A DNA stretch of 64,000 nucleotides from Terrimonas rubra. GTDB taxonomy: Bacteria > Bacteroidota > Bacteroidia > Chitinophagales > Chitinophagaceae. Of the stretch, positions 1 to 8,986 are shown in pieces. Location: assembly GCF_042686025.1 (NCBI RefSeq), contig NZ_JBHUOZ010000003.1, positions 434,001 through 498,000 of the forward strand. The letters are read 5' to 3'. A program made the translations under genes and the position numbers. The first letter of the stretch is position 1, and every line of letters begins with the position of its first letter. The notes beneath the pieces are model-generated. The model was not told where the DNA came from, did not search any database, and worked only from the letters and a program-made list of their open reading frames with translations.

Positions 1-3000
1 TGATAATGACCTGTCTGCTGTGATCAGGATCGGTAGCGACTTACAGGGTAACTACTATGAAGTAAAAATTCCGCTGAAGAAAACACCGTTTGGTGCTACG
101 GATAGTTTAGCTATATGGCCGGAACTGAACAACCTGGATTTTGACCTGAATATACTGACCAAATTAAAAATGAGCCGGAACAGCAGCGGCGCCAATGCTT
201 CCCTATACTATAAGGAAGTAGATGCCAATACCGGTCGCAGTTATGCCATCATTGGTAATCCCAACCTGGGCGAAGTGCGTTCCATGTTAATGGCGGTTGA
301 AAATACCCAACTGGAAACGGCTTGTGCTGAAGTTTGGTTTAATGAATTGCGTTTTTCTAATTTAGATGAAGATGGCGGTTGGGCTGCTACCGGCCGTGTG
401 GATATAACCCTGGCCGACCTGGGCCGTATCACCGTATCGGGATCGGCGAGGAGCGCCGGCTTTGGTACGCTTGAGCAAAGGGTAAATGAAAGAAGCCGGG
501 AAGATGTATATAATATAGATGTGGCAGCCAATATTGATGCCGGTAAATTATTACCTAAAAGTGCTTTATTACAAATACCGGTATATGCAGGGTATAGCCG
601 TATGGTAAGTACGCCCGAATACGATCCTTTTGACCTGGATATAAAATACCGCGATAAATTAAGAGCAGCCAGTGCCGCCGACCGTGACTCGATCAAGGCA
701 CAGGCCCAGGATGTGACCACCATTAAAACATTAAACTTTACCAATGTAAAGAAAATGCTGAAGCCGGGTAAAAAGCCACAATTGTGGAGCTTATCCAACT
801 TTGATGTGAGTTACTCCTATATCAATACCACCAGGTATAATCCTTTAATTGAGCATGAGGAGCTGGAGCGTACACGTGCCGCCCTGGGTTATAACTATAT
901 GATACAACCCAAATTTGTAGAGCCGTTTAAACGGCTTATCAAATCCAATTCAAAATGGCTGACCTTTATTAAAGAATTTAACTTCAACTACCTGCCTTCA
1001 CAATTATCGTTCAAGGCCGATGTGTACCGCCAGTTCGGCGCCATCCGGCCGCGTAATATTGGTGGCGGTAAATATAAAATACCGGAAACCTATGACAAGT
1101 ATTTCACTTTCGACCGGTTCTATATTTTGCAGTGGGACCTGACCAAATCTATCAATATCAACTTTAATGCAACCAACTATGCCCGTATTGACGAACCTTT
1201 TGGGCGCATTGATACCAAAGAGAAAAAAGATTCGGTAAGAAGTAATTTATTCAAAGGCGGCCGTAATACGCAATACATGCAGGACCTGACCATCGGGTAT
1301 CGCTTGCCTACGGAGAAGTTCCCTTTACTGGACTGGACCACCGGCCGGTTTACCTATAAAACCTCCTACAACTGGTTAGCGGCTTCTTTACTGGCGCGTG
1401 AACTGGGTAATACTTTATCCAATACCCAAACCCGTACTTTTAATGCCGAGCTGAATTTTGAGCAGTTGTATAGTAAGAACAGGTTCTTACGCGCTGTGAA
1501 TTCCGAACCCCAGCCGCGTAACCCGAATAGTAGGGGACAAAATGGTGCGGCCCCGGATCAGCCGGCAACGCCAAAAGTGAAAGCGCCACGCATTGTCATT
1601 ACCGACTCCATGCGGGCTACCATGAGCAAAAAAGAGATCCGGAAATATATCCGCAAGGCGAAAAAAGAGGCCCGTCGTGCAGCCCGTGAAGAAAGAAGAA
1701 GGGAAAGGGAAGTACGCCGTAACCAGCCGATGGAACTGAATGGCGTGGTAAGAGCGGTAGGCGGTGTGTTAACGGCTGTAAAAAGGGTGGGCATTGATTA
1801 TACACAGGAATTTGGTACCACTTTGCCGGGTTATATGGATAGTACCAGGGTTCTGGGTGCCAACCTCAAAAGTGGTCAGCCTGGTTTTGGATTTATTTTT
1901 GGTTACCAGCCGGACACTTCCTGGATCAATAATTTTGGCGCCAAGGGATTATTATCAACCGATGCTATGCTCACCAGTATGATCCAGCAGCGGTACAACG
2001 AAAGGTTATCCATTACCGGCCAGTTAAGTCCTATCCGTGACCTTACCATTGATATTAACTACGATAAAACCTTCAGCAAGCAATACTCCGAATTATATAA
2101 AGATACTTCCGGTGGAGTGACCGGCCTGGCCCGTTTAAATGCTTATGCGGCGGGTAGCTTTAGTGTGAGTTATATTTCGTTCCAGACATTGTTCGGTAAG
2201 TTTAATCCCAACGAAGTATCACAAACCTTTAAGCAATTTGAAGCGAACAGGGTAGTATTATCCGGCAGGTTAAAAGGCCTGAACCCCTATGCTTCAGGTG
2301 CTACCCAGGATGCGGAAGGATATTGGGACGGCTATGGACGTTATGCGCAGGATGTGGTGATACCGGCCTTCCTGGCGGCGTACACCAAAAAAGATCCGAA
2401 CAACATTAGTTTAATTAAAAACAATAACCCGAATATACAATCCAACCCCTTCCGTAAAATTATGCCTAAGCCAAACTGGGCACTAACGTATAACGGCTTA
2501 TCACGTATACCGGGGCTGGATAAAATATTTACCAATGTTACGTTAAGGCATGGTTACCATAGTACCTTGGGCATGAACAGCTTTAACACAGCCCTCTTGT
2601 TTACCGATCCGTTCCGTGTGGGTTATCCTTTATTCCGTGATAGTATTTCAGGTAGTTATATTCCTTACTTCCTGGTGCCGAATATTACCATTCAGGAAAG
2701 TTTTGACCCGTTAATTGAAGTGGACGTAACCTTTACCAATCAGTTATCAACCCGTATTGAATTCAGGAAAACAAGGCAGCTGAGTTTAAGCTTGCTGGAT
2801 TACCAGCTAGCGGAGAACCGCAGCACCGAAGTGACCTTTGGTTTTAATTGGCGTAAAAAAGGTATTCCTTTCCTGAAGAATGTAACCATCGGCAAAAAAG
2901 GAATGAAGCTGGATAACGATGTTACTTTCCGTTTCGACTTTAGCCTGCGTGATAATGCAACGGCCAACAGCAAACTTGACCAGGAACAGGCATTTGGTAC

Positions 3001-3172
3001 AGCAGGCCAGAAGATAATACGTATTGCACCGTCTATTGATTATATACTGAACAACCGTATCAGTTTAAAACTATACTTTGAGCAAAACAGGAATATGCCT
3101 AAGATCAGTAATGCCTTCCCGATCACCAACACAAGAGGTGGTTTACAGGTGAGGATCTCACTGGCACAATAG
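1..3172 (+). CDS. sprA: Cell-surface protein SprA, C-terminal part (gene begins before the window)
   Basis: SprA is the giant outer membrane beta-barrel that forms the translocon of the type IX secretion system and is needed for gliding in Bacteroidota. The reading frame is already open at base 2, with no start codon of its own, so about 1,056 residues of a protein that is normally near 2,400 residues are present. The visible part has alternating amphipathic strands rich in Tyr, Phe, Asn and Arg, repeated motifs of the kind WSLSNFDVSYSY, and a barrel-like end (GGLQVRISLAQ). A strongly basic, helical-looking insert rich in Lys, Arg and Glu is encoded at about 1612-1740 between barrel strands. 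A rho-independent terminator follows the stop codon directly. The family call is confident; the position of the start and the N-terminal half cannot be judged. Confidence 0.9.
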   Translation, partial: DNDLSAVIRIGSDLQGNYYEVKIPLKKTPFGATDSLAIWPELNNLDFDLNILTKLKMSRNSSGANASLYYKEVDANTGRSYAIIGNPNLGEVRSMLMAVENTQLETACAEVWFNELRFSNLDEDGGWAATGRVDITLADLGRITVSGSARSAGFGTLEQRVNERSREDVYNIDVAANIDAGKLLPKSALLQIPVYAGYSRMVSTPEYDPFDLDIKYRDKLRAASAADRDSIKAQAQDVTTIKTLNFTNVKKMLKPGKKPQLWSLSNFDVSYSYINTTRYNPLIEHEELERTRAALGYNYMIQPKFVEPFKRLIKSNSKWLTFIKEFNFNYLPSQLSFKADVYRQFGAIRPRNIGGGKYKIPETYDKYFTFDRFYILQWDLTKSININFNATNYARIDEPFGRIDTKEKKDSVRSNLFKGGRNTQYMQDLTIGYRLPTEKFPLLDWTTGRFTYKTSYNWLAASLLARELGNTLSNTQTRTFNAELNFEQLYSKNRFLRAVNSEPQPRNPNSRGQNGAAPDQPATPKVKAPRIVITDSMRATMSKKEIRKYIRKAKKEARRAAREERRREREVRRNQPMELNGVVRAVGGVLTAVKRVGIDYTQEFGTTLPGYMDSTRVLGANLKSGQPGFGFIFGYQPDTSWINNFGAKGLLSTDAMLTSMIQQRYNERLSITGQLSPIRDLTIDINYDKTFSKQYSELYKDTSGGVTGLARLNAYAAGSFSVSYISFQTLFGKFNPNEVSQTFKQFEANRVVLSGRLKGLNPYASGATQDAEGYWDGYGRYAQDVVIPAFLAAYTKKDPNNISLIKNNNPNIQSNPFRKIMPKPNWALTYNGLSRIPGLDKIFTNVTLRHGYHSTLGMNSFNTALLFTDPFRVGYPLFRDSISGSYIPYFLVPNITIQESFDPLIEVDVTFTNQLSTRIEFRKTRQLSLSLLDYQLAENRSTEVTFGFNWRKKGIPFLKNVTIGKKGMKLDNDVTFRFDFSLRDNATANSKLDQEQAFGTAGQKIIRIAPSIDYILNNRISLKLYFEQNRNMPKISNAFPITNTRGGLQVRISLAQ

Positions 3173-3195
3173 ATGAATAAAACTTTATGTAGAAG

Positions 3196-3220
3196 CCGGG
3201 TAGCCATACCCGGTTTTTTT
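3196..3220 (+). terminator. Rho-independent terminator after sprA
   Basis: A 7-bp perfect stem CCGGGTA/TACCCGG with a 4-base loop is followed by seven T. It starts 23 bases after the sprA stop codon. Confidence 0.9.
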
Positions 3221-3601
3221 ATGCATGCCATTACAGCTTACAGCGTTGGTTAATGGCTTCTGCTGTGTTTTACCCTGTAAGCTGAAGGTGCTTTGGTGTA
3301 TAATGAATGTAATAATATATCACGCTTTCCGTTGCTTCCGATACAGGTCACTCCATATACAGGGAGCTGCCGCCCGGCAAATGCTTCTTATGTTATGTAA
3401 GTTATTTATAATACTGATCTATTCCTGTGTCACGCCAATGTAATTATTGCCTGGTTTCCCTATATTAAAAACGCTATTTCCTGTATTCGTAAATGTTCCA
3501 GTAACTGCTGAAGTAATATTGCGGCCCTGAGATAAATAACCCAATATTTCGAGGGGTAGATAGTAATAATTTAATATATAATAATAAAGGTCAACAGTTA
3601 T
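3221..3601. other. Intergenic stretch with no supported gene
   Basis: This is about 380 bases between the sprA terminator and the TonB receptor gene. A 72-codon frame crosses part of it, but it has a Cys-rich, irregular composition and no ribosome site or recognisable domain. The last 100 bases are AT-rich (runs of TAATAATTTAATATATAATAAT) and probably hold the promoter and leader of the receptor gene. No clear TAnnTTTG element was found. Confidence 0.5.
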
Positions 3602-5791
3602 ATGAGCAAAAAGAATACATTAAAAAAAGAAGGCACAGGACAGCGGCTGGTACTGTTATTAGTAACAGGTATGCTTGTGTTAAATGCCGGGGCACAGACA
3701 GATACCCTTAATAATACCATGCCCGAAATTCAGGTAGTAGGAAAAAAAGATGACCGGATTTTTAAGCGGGTACCGGGCTCGGTGGATATTATTTCAAATA
3801 AAACGATCCAGGCCATTGCACCTTTAAATACCAGCGATGTATTAAGAAGAATTCCCGGGTTGAATATTGTTGATGAAGACGGGGCCGGCTTAAGAATGAA
3901 TATTGGTATACGCGGACTTAACCCCATTCGTTCCAGTAAGGTATTGGTACTGGAGGATGGTATACCGGTAACACTTAATCCTTATGGTGAACCACAAATG
4001 TATTTCAGTCCTATTATTGATAAAATGCAGGAGGTAGAAGTATTAAAGGGTAGCGGGCAATTATTATTTGGTCCGCAAACAATTGGCGGAGTGGTCAACT
4101 TTATTACAGCCAATCCCCCTGCTAAACTCACCAATAACATAAAACTGAGTGCCGGCGGTAATGGTTTCTTTTCCAGTTATATCAGTCATGGTAATACTGT
4201 GGGTAATGTAGGGTACCTGGTTACTTACAATTTTAAGCGTGCCGACAATTTAAACCGTTTAACTTTTACAGCACATGATGTAACTGGTAAACTAAGAATT
4301 GCTTTAAATGATAAATCGGAAATTGGTATAAAGCTGGGTTTATATGACGAAATATCTAACTCCACTTATTTGGGTATGACCCAGGCGATGTATGATGCGG
4401 GTGGTTATGATAAAACTATTTTAACACCGGACGATCACATGCCGGTAAGAAAAATAAACTTTAGCGCAACACATGTGTACCGCTTTAACAGCAATGTACA
4501 ATTGCAAACTACAGCGTTTGTGTATGATATTGTTCGTAACTGGCGCAGGCAGCAATTTACACGCAATGGTCCCAATGCCAACTCATCAGGCGTAGTGTGG
4601 GGCGATCCGTCCAGAACCGATGGGGGCGCTATTTTTATGAGCAATCGTACTGATTGGCGTAACCGCCAATACCTGGTGCGTGGTGTTGAGCCAAGGCTGG
4701 TAATAAAGCATGAGTTATTTAAGGTTGAAAATACGTTAAAAACAGGTGTAAGGGCGCTGTGGGAAACAGCTACCGAACAGTTTATACAGGGTAACAAGCC
4801 CGATTCATGGGGTGGCAATATGCGGGATAATGAAATAAGAAAAGGCTTTGCCATGAGCGCCTATGCCACCAATGATATTAAGATAACTTCGAAGTTATCG
4901 GCCAATATAGGCGTGCGGGTGGAAAATTTTGATTTTAACCGGAGAATATACAGGGGCCAGTTCCCGATAGGTACAGGCGGCGCTAATGTGGTTGCCGATA
5001 CCAATGTGCTGTTTACAAGAAACACCTTTGCTTTTTTACCCGGCGGCGGACTGAATTATACGGCAAGTGATTATGTTACTTTCTTTGCCGGTGTGCACCG
5101 CGGGTTCGCTCCTCCTGTGGTGAAAAATGCTATTACTGCCACCGGCATTGCCGAAGAAATTGATAAGGAACTAAGCACTAACTATGAACTGGGCGCCCGT
5201 TTTGCTTTTGCTGACTATGCAAATATTTCGGCTACCGTGTTTTATATGCACTTTGATAACCAGGTAATACCTGTTACCCTGGCAACCGGTGCATCTGGCT
5301 CGGCAAATGGGGGCAAAACCAACCATAAGGGCATTGAAATAAATGCGGATATGGATATCGCCAAAGCCTTGAAATGGAAACATGCTTTGCCTGTAGGCGG
5401 TAACTTCACTTATACAGATGCCCGTTTTGCCGGCGAAAAGAATGTAGTGGATAACCTGTTGCCTTATTCTCCTAAAGTTATGTTTAATGCTTTCATTGGG
5501 TTTGAACATACATCAGGTGTGGGCATAAGGCTGTTTACGAACTATATAGGATCGCAGTACAATGACCAGAATAATACTGAAATACCTACCCCGGATGGAC
5601 AGGTAGGTAAAATTGCCGCCCGTAATATTATTGACGGTTCGGTTTTTTATACCATGCCCGGTAAAAAAATATCTTTTAATGTTGCCGTTAAAAATATAAC
5701 CAATGAAAGATATATTGCATCAAGGAATCCACAGGGTATAAGGGTAGGTATGCCCCGTTTTGTAACGGCGGGTATAGATTTTAAATTTTAA
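3602..5791 (+). CDS. TonB-dependent outer membrane receptor, FecA-like
   Basis: This is an outer membrane active transporter of 729 residues, without the carboxypeptidase-like N-terminal domain seen in SusC proteins. There is a signal peptide (hydrophobic core near residues 16-30, ending NAGAQ) and a possible TonB box at PEIQVVGKK (41-49). The plug domain spans about 55-175 with the typical strings VLRRIPGLNI, IRGLNPIRS, VEVLKGSGQLLFGPQ and GGVVNFIT. A 22-strand-type barrel follows and ends in the aromatic residue of GIDFKF. The plug resembles the ferric-citrate (FecA) branch of siderophore receptors, so ferric chelate uptake is likely, but the ligand cannot be read from the sequence. No FecI/FecR pair lies beside it. 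A DoxX-like membrane protein follows, separated by a hairpin with a short T run. Confidence 0.85.
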   Translation: MSKKNTLKKEGTGQRLVLLLVTGMLVLNAGAQTDTLNNTMPEIQVVGKKDDRIFKRVPGSVDIISNKTIQAIAPLNTSDVLRRIPGLNIVDEDGAGLRMNIGIRGLNPIRSSKVLVLEDGIPVTLNPYGEPQMYFSPIIDKMQEVEVLKGSGQLLFGPQTIGGVVNFITANPPAKLTNNIKLSAGGNGFFSSYISHGNTVGNVGYLVTYNFKRADNLNRLTFTAHDVTGKLRIALNDKSEIGIKLGLYDEISNSTYLGMTQAMYDAGGYDKTILTPDDHMPVRKINFSATHVYRFNSNVQLQTTAFVYDIVRNWRRQQFTRNGPNANSSGVVWGDPSRTDGGAIFMSNRTDWRNRQYLVRGVEPRLVIKHELFKVENTLKTGVRALWETATEQFIQGNKPDSWGGNMRDNEIRKGFAMSAYATNDIKITSKLSANIGVRVENFDFNRRIYRGQFPIGTGGANVVADTNVLFTRNTFAFLPGGGLNYTASDYVTFFAGVHRGFAPPVVKNAITATGIAEEIDKELSTNYELGARFAFADYANISATVFYMHFDNQVIPVTLATGASGSANGGKTNHKGIEINADMDIAKALKWKHALPVGGNFTYTDARFAGEKNVVDNLLPYSPKVMFNAFIGFEHTSGVGIRLFTNYIGSQYNDQNNTEIPTPDGQVGKIAARNIIDGSVFYTMPGKKISFNVAVKNITNERYIASRNPQGIRVGMPRFVTAGIDFKF

Positions 5792-5812
5792 ACAAACAAT
5801 GATATAATTATA

Positions 5813-5844
5813 AAGCTGCATTACAACGGGTAATGCGGCTTTTT
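5813..5844 (+). terminator. Hairpin with short T run after the TonB receptor gene
   Basis: An 11-bp stem AGCTGCATTAC/GTAATGCGGCT with one G-T pair and a 5-base loop is followed by four T. It ends only 17 bases before the next start codon, so it may act as a partial terminator or attenuator between the two genes. Confidence 0.65.
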
Positions 5845-5861
5845 ATGTGATAAAATAAAAT

Positions 5862-6344
5862 ATGATGAAACTTAACTTTTATACTGTTATCCGTTACGCC
5901 CATGCCCTTTTGGCTATAGCCATTGCCTTGTTTTTTATCAGTAAAGGATATGAAAAATTTGGTCCTTTAAAATTGCGGGAGAAAAATATAACCATCGAAA
6001 ACAAGGATATCATTGTACAGAAGGTGGTAGTGGAAAAAAACTATGAAGCCCCTTATGGGTACGATGTTACCATGAATACCATGCGGCAAAGCGGGTTTAT
6101 AAAAGTGATCGGTTTTTTTCAGATACTGGCAGGGTTATTAATGTTATTACCGCAAACAAGGCTGGCAGGCATCATTGTGTTATTGCCCATTATTATGAAT
6201 ATATTTTTGATGCATTGGTTTTTTGATAACAGGCCGCATGAAAACATAGAGACCGGGCGTTATCTTATATTGGTTGTTTTATTGTTAGTTTTTTACTGGA
6301 AACCCTTGCGCGCAATAGTTTGGCAAAAGAAAAAGTGGCTGTAA
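5862..6344 (+). CDS. DoxX-like integral membrane protein
   Basis: This is a 160-residue protein with four predicted membrane helices (near residues 9-27, 82-97, 101-118 and 133-148) and a polar loop between the first two (about 30-75). The layout and the string GFFQILAGLLMLLPQTRLAG fit the DoxX/DoxD-like family, whose biochemical role is poorly defined. It follows the TonB receptor on the same strand, behind a hairpin, so it may be co-transcribed at reduced level. There is no sign of a catalytic motif. The family call is moderately sure; function is unknown. Confidence 0.6.
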   Translation: MMKLNFYTVIRYAHALLAIAIALFFISKGYEKFGPLKLREKNITIENKDIIVQKVVVEKNYEAPYGYDVTMNTMRQSGFIKVIGFFQILAGLLMLLPQTRLAGIIVLLPIIMNIFLMHWFFDNRPHENIETGRYLILVVLLLVFYWKPLRAIVWQKKKWL

Positions 6345-6490
6345 TGTAAAATATATGGCTTAGGGAATTATTATTGCCGGAAAACTACTCCCGGAAACAT
6401 GACAGGAGAAACCGTCTTGCAGACTACGGATTCGTTTTACAGCGGCGTATATTGCTGCGGGTGCTTACGGAGGCCAATCTCCTGTTCTGT

Positions 6491-7213
6491 TTATTCCTTA
6501 ATGGTAAAAATAAAACCTACACTATACACATTGTCGATACTCACTTTCTCGGAAGCAGCTAACTGTTTGCGTAACCGCGAAATAAAAACATCTAAACTGC
6601 GGCCGATAAAATAATCATTCTCGCCCCATAACTGTACCAGTATGTCTTCGCGTTTTAAAATACTGTTACGGTGATGGTACAGGAACTCCAGCAGCTCGGC
6701 TTCTCTTACCGTCAGGGCAACAGAAGGGCGGTTGCCTACTTTTATTTTTAATAAATTTTTCTGAAAGATCACGTCCCCAAAGCTAATGGCATCCAGGGGG
6801 GCAGTGTTCTGCTCTGTAAGTGCGGTAGTTATTTTACCCGGCTTGCGGCGTTTAATGATATTCTTGATCCGTAATACAAGTTCATCAATGTCAAAGGGTT
6901 TGGTAATATAATCGTCTGCGCCAATACTCAAACCGTTAATACGGTCTTTCTTCTCGCCCCGGGCGGTCAGAAACAAATAGGGGGTATCGGTATTGTGTTG
7001 CTGTATCTTACTGGCCAGGTCAAAGCCGTTCATGCCCGGCAACTGTACATCGATCACCAGGAGGTCAAAATTTGCAGGAGCCGCCGCATAAGTGGCATAA
7101 GCATTTTTCCCGTTCAGGCTCCACTCCACATCAAAATCCATGATCTCCAGGTATTGTTTCACAACATTTCCCAGGTCCCGCTCGTCTTCTACTAATAGTA
7201 TCTTACTCTTCAT
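6491..7213 (-). CDS. OmpR-family DNA-binding response regulator
   Basis: This is a 240-residue transcription regulator and the output half of a two-component system. The receiver domain (about 1-120) has the acidic pair E9/D10, phospho-acceptor D55 in LLVIDVQLPG, T83 in FLTARGE and K105 in ITKPFD. The C-terminal winged-helix domain (about 140-238) ends with RKQLAASEKVSIDNVYSVGF, typical of OmpR/PhoB DNA-binding domains. It lies 14 bases downstream of the histidine kinase gene on the same strand, so the two form an operon with the kinase first. Its targets are unknown. The divergent SusC-led PUL is one possible target by position only. Confidence 0.93.
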   Translation of the reverse strand: MKSKILLVEDERDLGNVVKQYLEIMDFDVEWSLNGKNAYATYAAAPANFDLLVIDVQLPGMNGFDLASKIQQHNTDTPYLFLTARGEKKDRINGLSIGADDYITKPFDIDELVLRIKNIIKRRKPGKITTALTEQNTAPLDAISFGDVIFQKNLLKIKVGNRPSVALTVREAELLEFLYHHRNSILKREDILVQLWGENDYFIGRSLDVFISRLRKQLAASEKVSIDNVYSVGFIFTIKE

Positions 7214-7227
7214 ACACTGTTTTTACA

Positions 7228-8658
7228 CTATACTAATTGTATCATAATGGTAAAGGTACTGCCAATATTTTCCCGGCTTTCCAGTTTTATTTTCCATTCG
7301 TGGGCTTCCACGCATTGTTTGGTATAAAACAAACCCAGCCCCAGGCCCGATACATCGTTTTTTTTAGCCGTGCTCCGGTAAAACTTATCATAAATATGCT
7401 GCATGGTTTTTTCCGACATGCCCACACCATTATCCGTAACGGCTATTTCTGCCATCTTATTATGTACCGTTAATTGTACCGTAATGATTTTCTGTTCTTT
7501 CTCATTATACTTAATACCGTTTTCAAACAGGTTCAGCAGCATGGTAGTAAACCAGAACCTGTCTAACATGGCATTGGCCTTTACCTCCGGGTCTGCTTCA
7601 TAACGTATGCTTACATTATTTTCTGTCAGTTTCAGCCGGTAATCATAAATAATCTCATCCAGTAATTCCGGTAAAGGGTATTCTGTTCTTTGCAGGGTGG
7701 TCTTATCCATAATGGCAATATCCAGTACCTGTCCGAATAAATACTTTAACCGGGTGGCCTGGCGAAAAATAACATCCGTCAAAGGCTTAATATTCTCTTT
7801 CTTCTCCAGTATCTTTTCGTTCTGCAAATTCTTATTAGCGATCATGATGGTGGCCAGCGGCGTATGAAACTCATGGGTAATGCTGTTCACAAAATCCGAT
7901 TTCATATCGGCCAGTTTCTTCTGTTTCTGCCAGTTACGGAAAGTGACCAGGAATAAGATCAGGACAAAAGCAATGGACAGCAGGGATAATAAAAAAGTAG
8001 GGATCATGGCCTTTAAAATAGACAGGGTCCGGTTCTCTTTATCGGCAAACAGCTTGAACATTAATTTATAGCTGTAATCCTGCGCACTGCTTACGGTTAG
8101 TTCAATGATATTATTCTGGGGAGCTACATCCTCAAGTGTACCGGCCAAACGTATACCCCAAGGGGTCTGGCGGGTATTTTTGCTGAACAATTCATAACGT
8201 TGAGAAGCATGGTAAAGCGGCACATATTTATTGGTCACAAACGCAAGTTCCAGCTGGCTGAAAAACAGGGCGTACTCAAACTTGGGTGAAAGTCCGTGTT
8301 TGCGTTTAATGGCCTCAAAAATGCTGTCCACATTATTCCGGGTGATCATTTCGGAAAAAAGACTGTCACATACTTTTTGTTTCAATACATCAAATGCCGG
8401 GCTCTTTGTTTTATATAAATATTCCAGTTGCTGCAGGTTGTTGTGGATATACTTATCAATAATAGCACTGCCCCCGGGAAATACATTGTCATTTAAAATA
8501 TATTGCCCGTATGCCTGGTTAATGGTTTGTTTTTCTTCCACATAATACAGCTCGTTCTCCAGTTTATAGGTATTGTACAATAAAAAAAACTGCACAGCCG
8601 ACAGTATCAAAAAACTGACTACGGCAATGACTTTATAGGAAATGCTTAAACGTTTCAT
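7228..8658 (-). CDS. Sensor histidine kinase of the two-component pair
   Basis: This is a 476-residue inner membrane kinase. It has two membrane helices (about residues 9-29 and 219-240) enclosing a periplasmic sensor region of roughly 190 residues that I do not recognise. The HisKA domain follows with phospho-acceptor H262 in SITHEFHTPLATIM. The HATPase domain shows the N box (NLFENGIKYN), G1 box (DNGVGMS), F box (YDKFYR) and G2 box (SGLGLGLFY). It is transcribed with the downstream response regulator. The pair is an ordinary two-component system, not the hybrid one-protein type that often controls PULs in Bacteroides. The stimulus cannot be inferred. Confidence 0.92.
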   Translation of the reverse strand: MKRLSISYKVIAVVSFLILSAVQFFLLYNTYKLENELYYVEEKQTINQAYGQYILNDNVFPGGSAIIDKYIHNNLQQLEYLYKTKSPAFDVLKQKVCDSLFSEMITRNNVDSIFEAIKRKHGLSPKFEYALFFSQLELAFVTNKYVPLYHASQRYELFSKNTRQTPWGIRLAGTLEDVAPQNNIIELTVSSAQDYSYKLMFKLFADKENRTLSILKAMIPTFLLSLLSIAFVLILFLVTFRNWQKQKKLADMKSDFVNSITHEFHTPLATIMIANKNLQNEKILEKKENIKPLTDVIFRQATRLKYLFGQVLDIAIMDKTTLQRTEYPLPELLDEIIYDYRLKLTENNVSIRYEADPEVKANAMLDRFWFTTMLLNLFENGIKYNEKEQKIITVQLTVHNKMAEIAVTDNGVGMSEKTMQHIYDKFYRSTAKKNDVSGLGLGLFYTKQCVEAHEWKIKLESRENIGSTFTIMIQLV

Positions 8659-8986
8659 TATTAATACTAAAGGTCGTGCAAAATGTTATTACCTGCTGCT
8701 TTTAGGCAACCGTTTAATTTCCGTTAACAAGTTCTTTAGTGTCTGTTGACAAGTTTCGAAATAGGCCATGAATACCTTTAGGAGGTTCAAAACAACATGA
8801 TATGAGATTGAATGGTCTGGCCCCGCTGTTTGCTTTTTGCTGTGCTGCGGACGATTTGTTTCACCGGATTTACAGGTGCTTCCCGGGGCGGCGTCAATCC
8901 CATGCTGTTTTAACATACCTGCCTTTTACCATTCATACCGTTCAAAAAACTAACTATTCTTTTTTAACCAAAAACTAAACTGTAAA
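8659..8986. other. Divergent intergenic region between the kinase and the PUL
   Basis: This 328-base region should hold the promoters of the two-component operon (leftward) and of the SusC-led PUL (rightward). I find no convincing TAnnTTTG element in either direction. A 75-codon minus-strand frame covers part of it but has no domain, no ribosome site and an unlikely composition, so it is not called as a gene. The last 50 bases before the SusC start are AT-rich. Confidence 0.5.

Noticed and set aside
241..798. 185-codon open frame on the minus strand inside sprA
   Set aside because: It is the shadow of a well-supported coding frame on the other strand, has no domain and a Ser/Arg-rich composition typical of antisense reading.
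3225..3443. 72-codon plus-strand frame after the sprA terminator
   Set aside because: Irregular Cys-rich product, no ribosome site and no partner gene.
6374..6614. Two short plus-strand frames between the DoxX-like gene and the response regulator
   Set aside because: They run into the 3' end of the response regulator gene on the other strand and show no protein-like pattern.
8689..8916. 75-codon minus-strand frame in the divergent gap before the PUL
   Set aside because: No domain, no ribosome site, and it occupies the space needed for two promoters.
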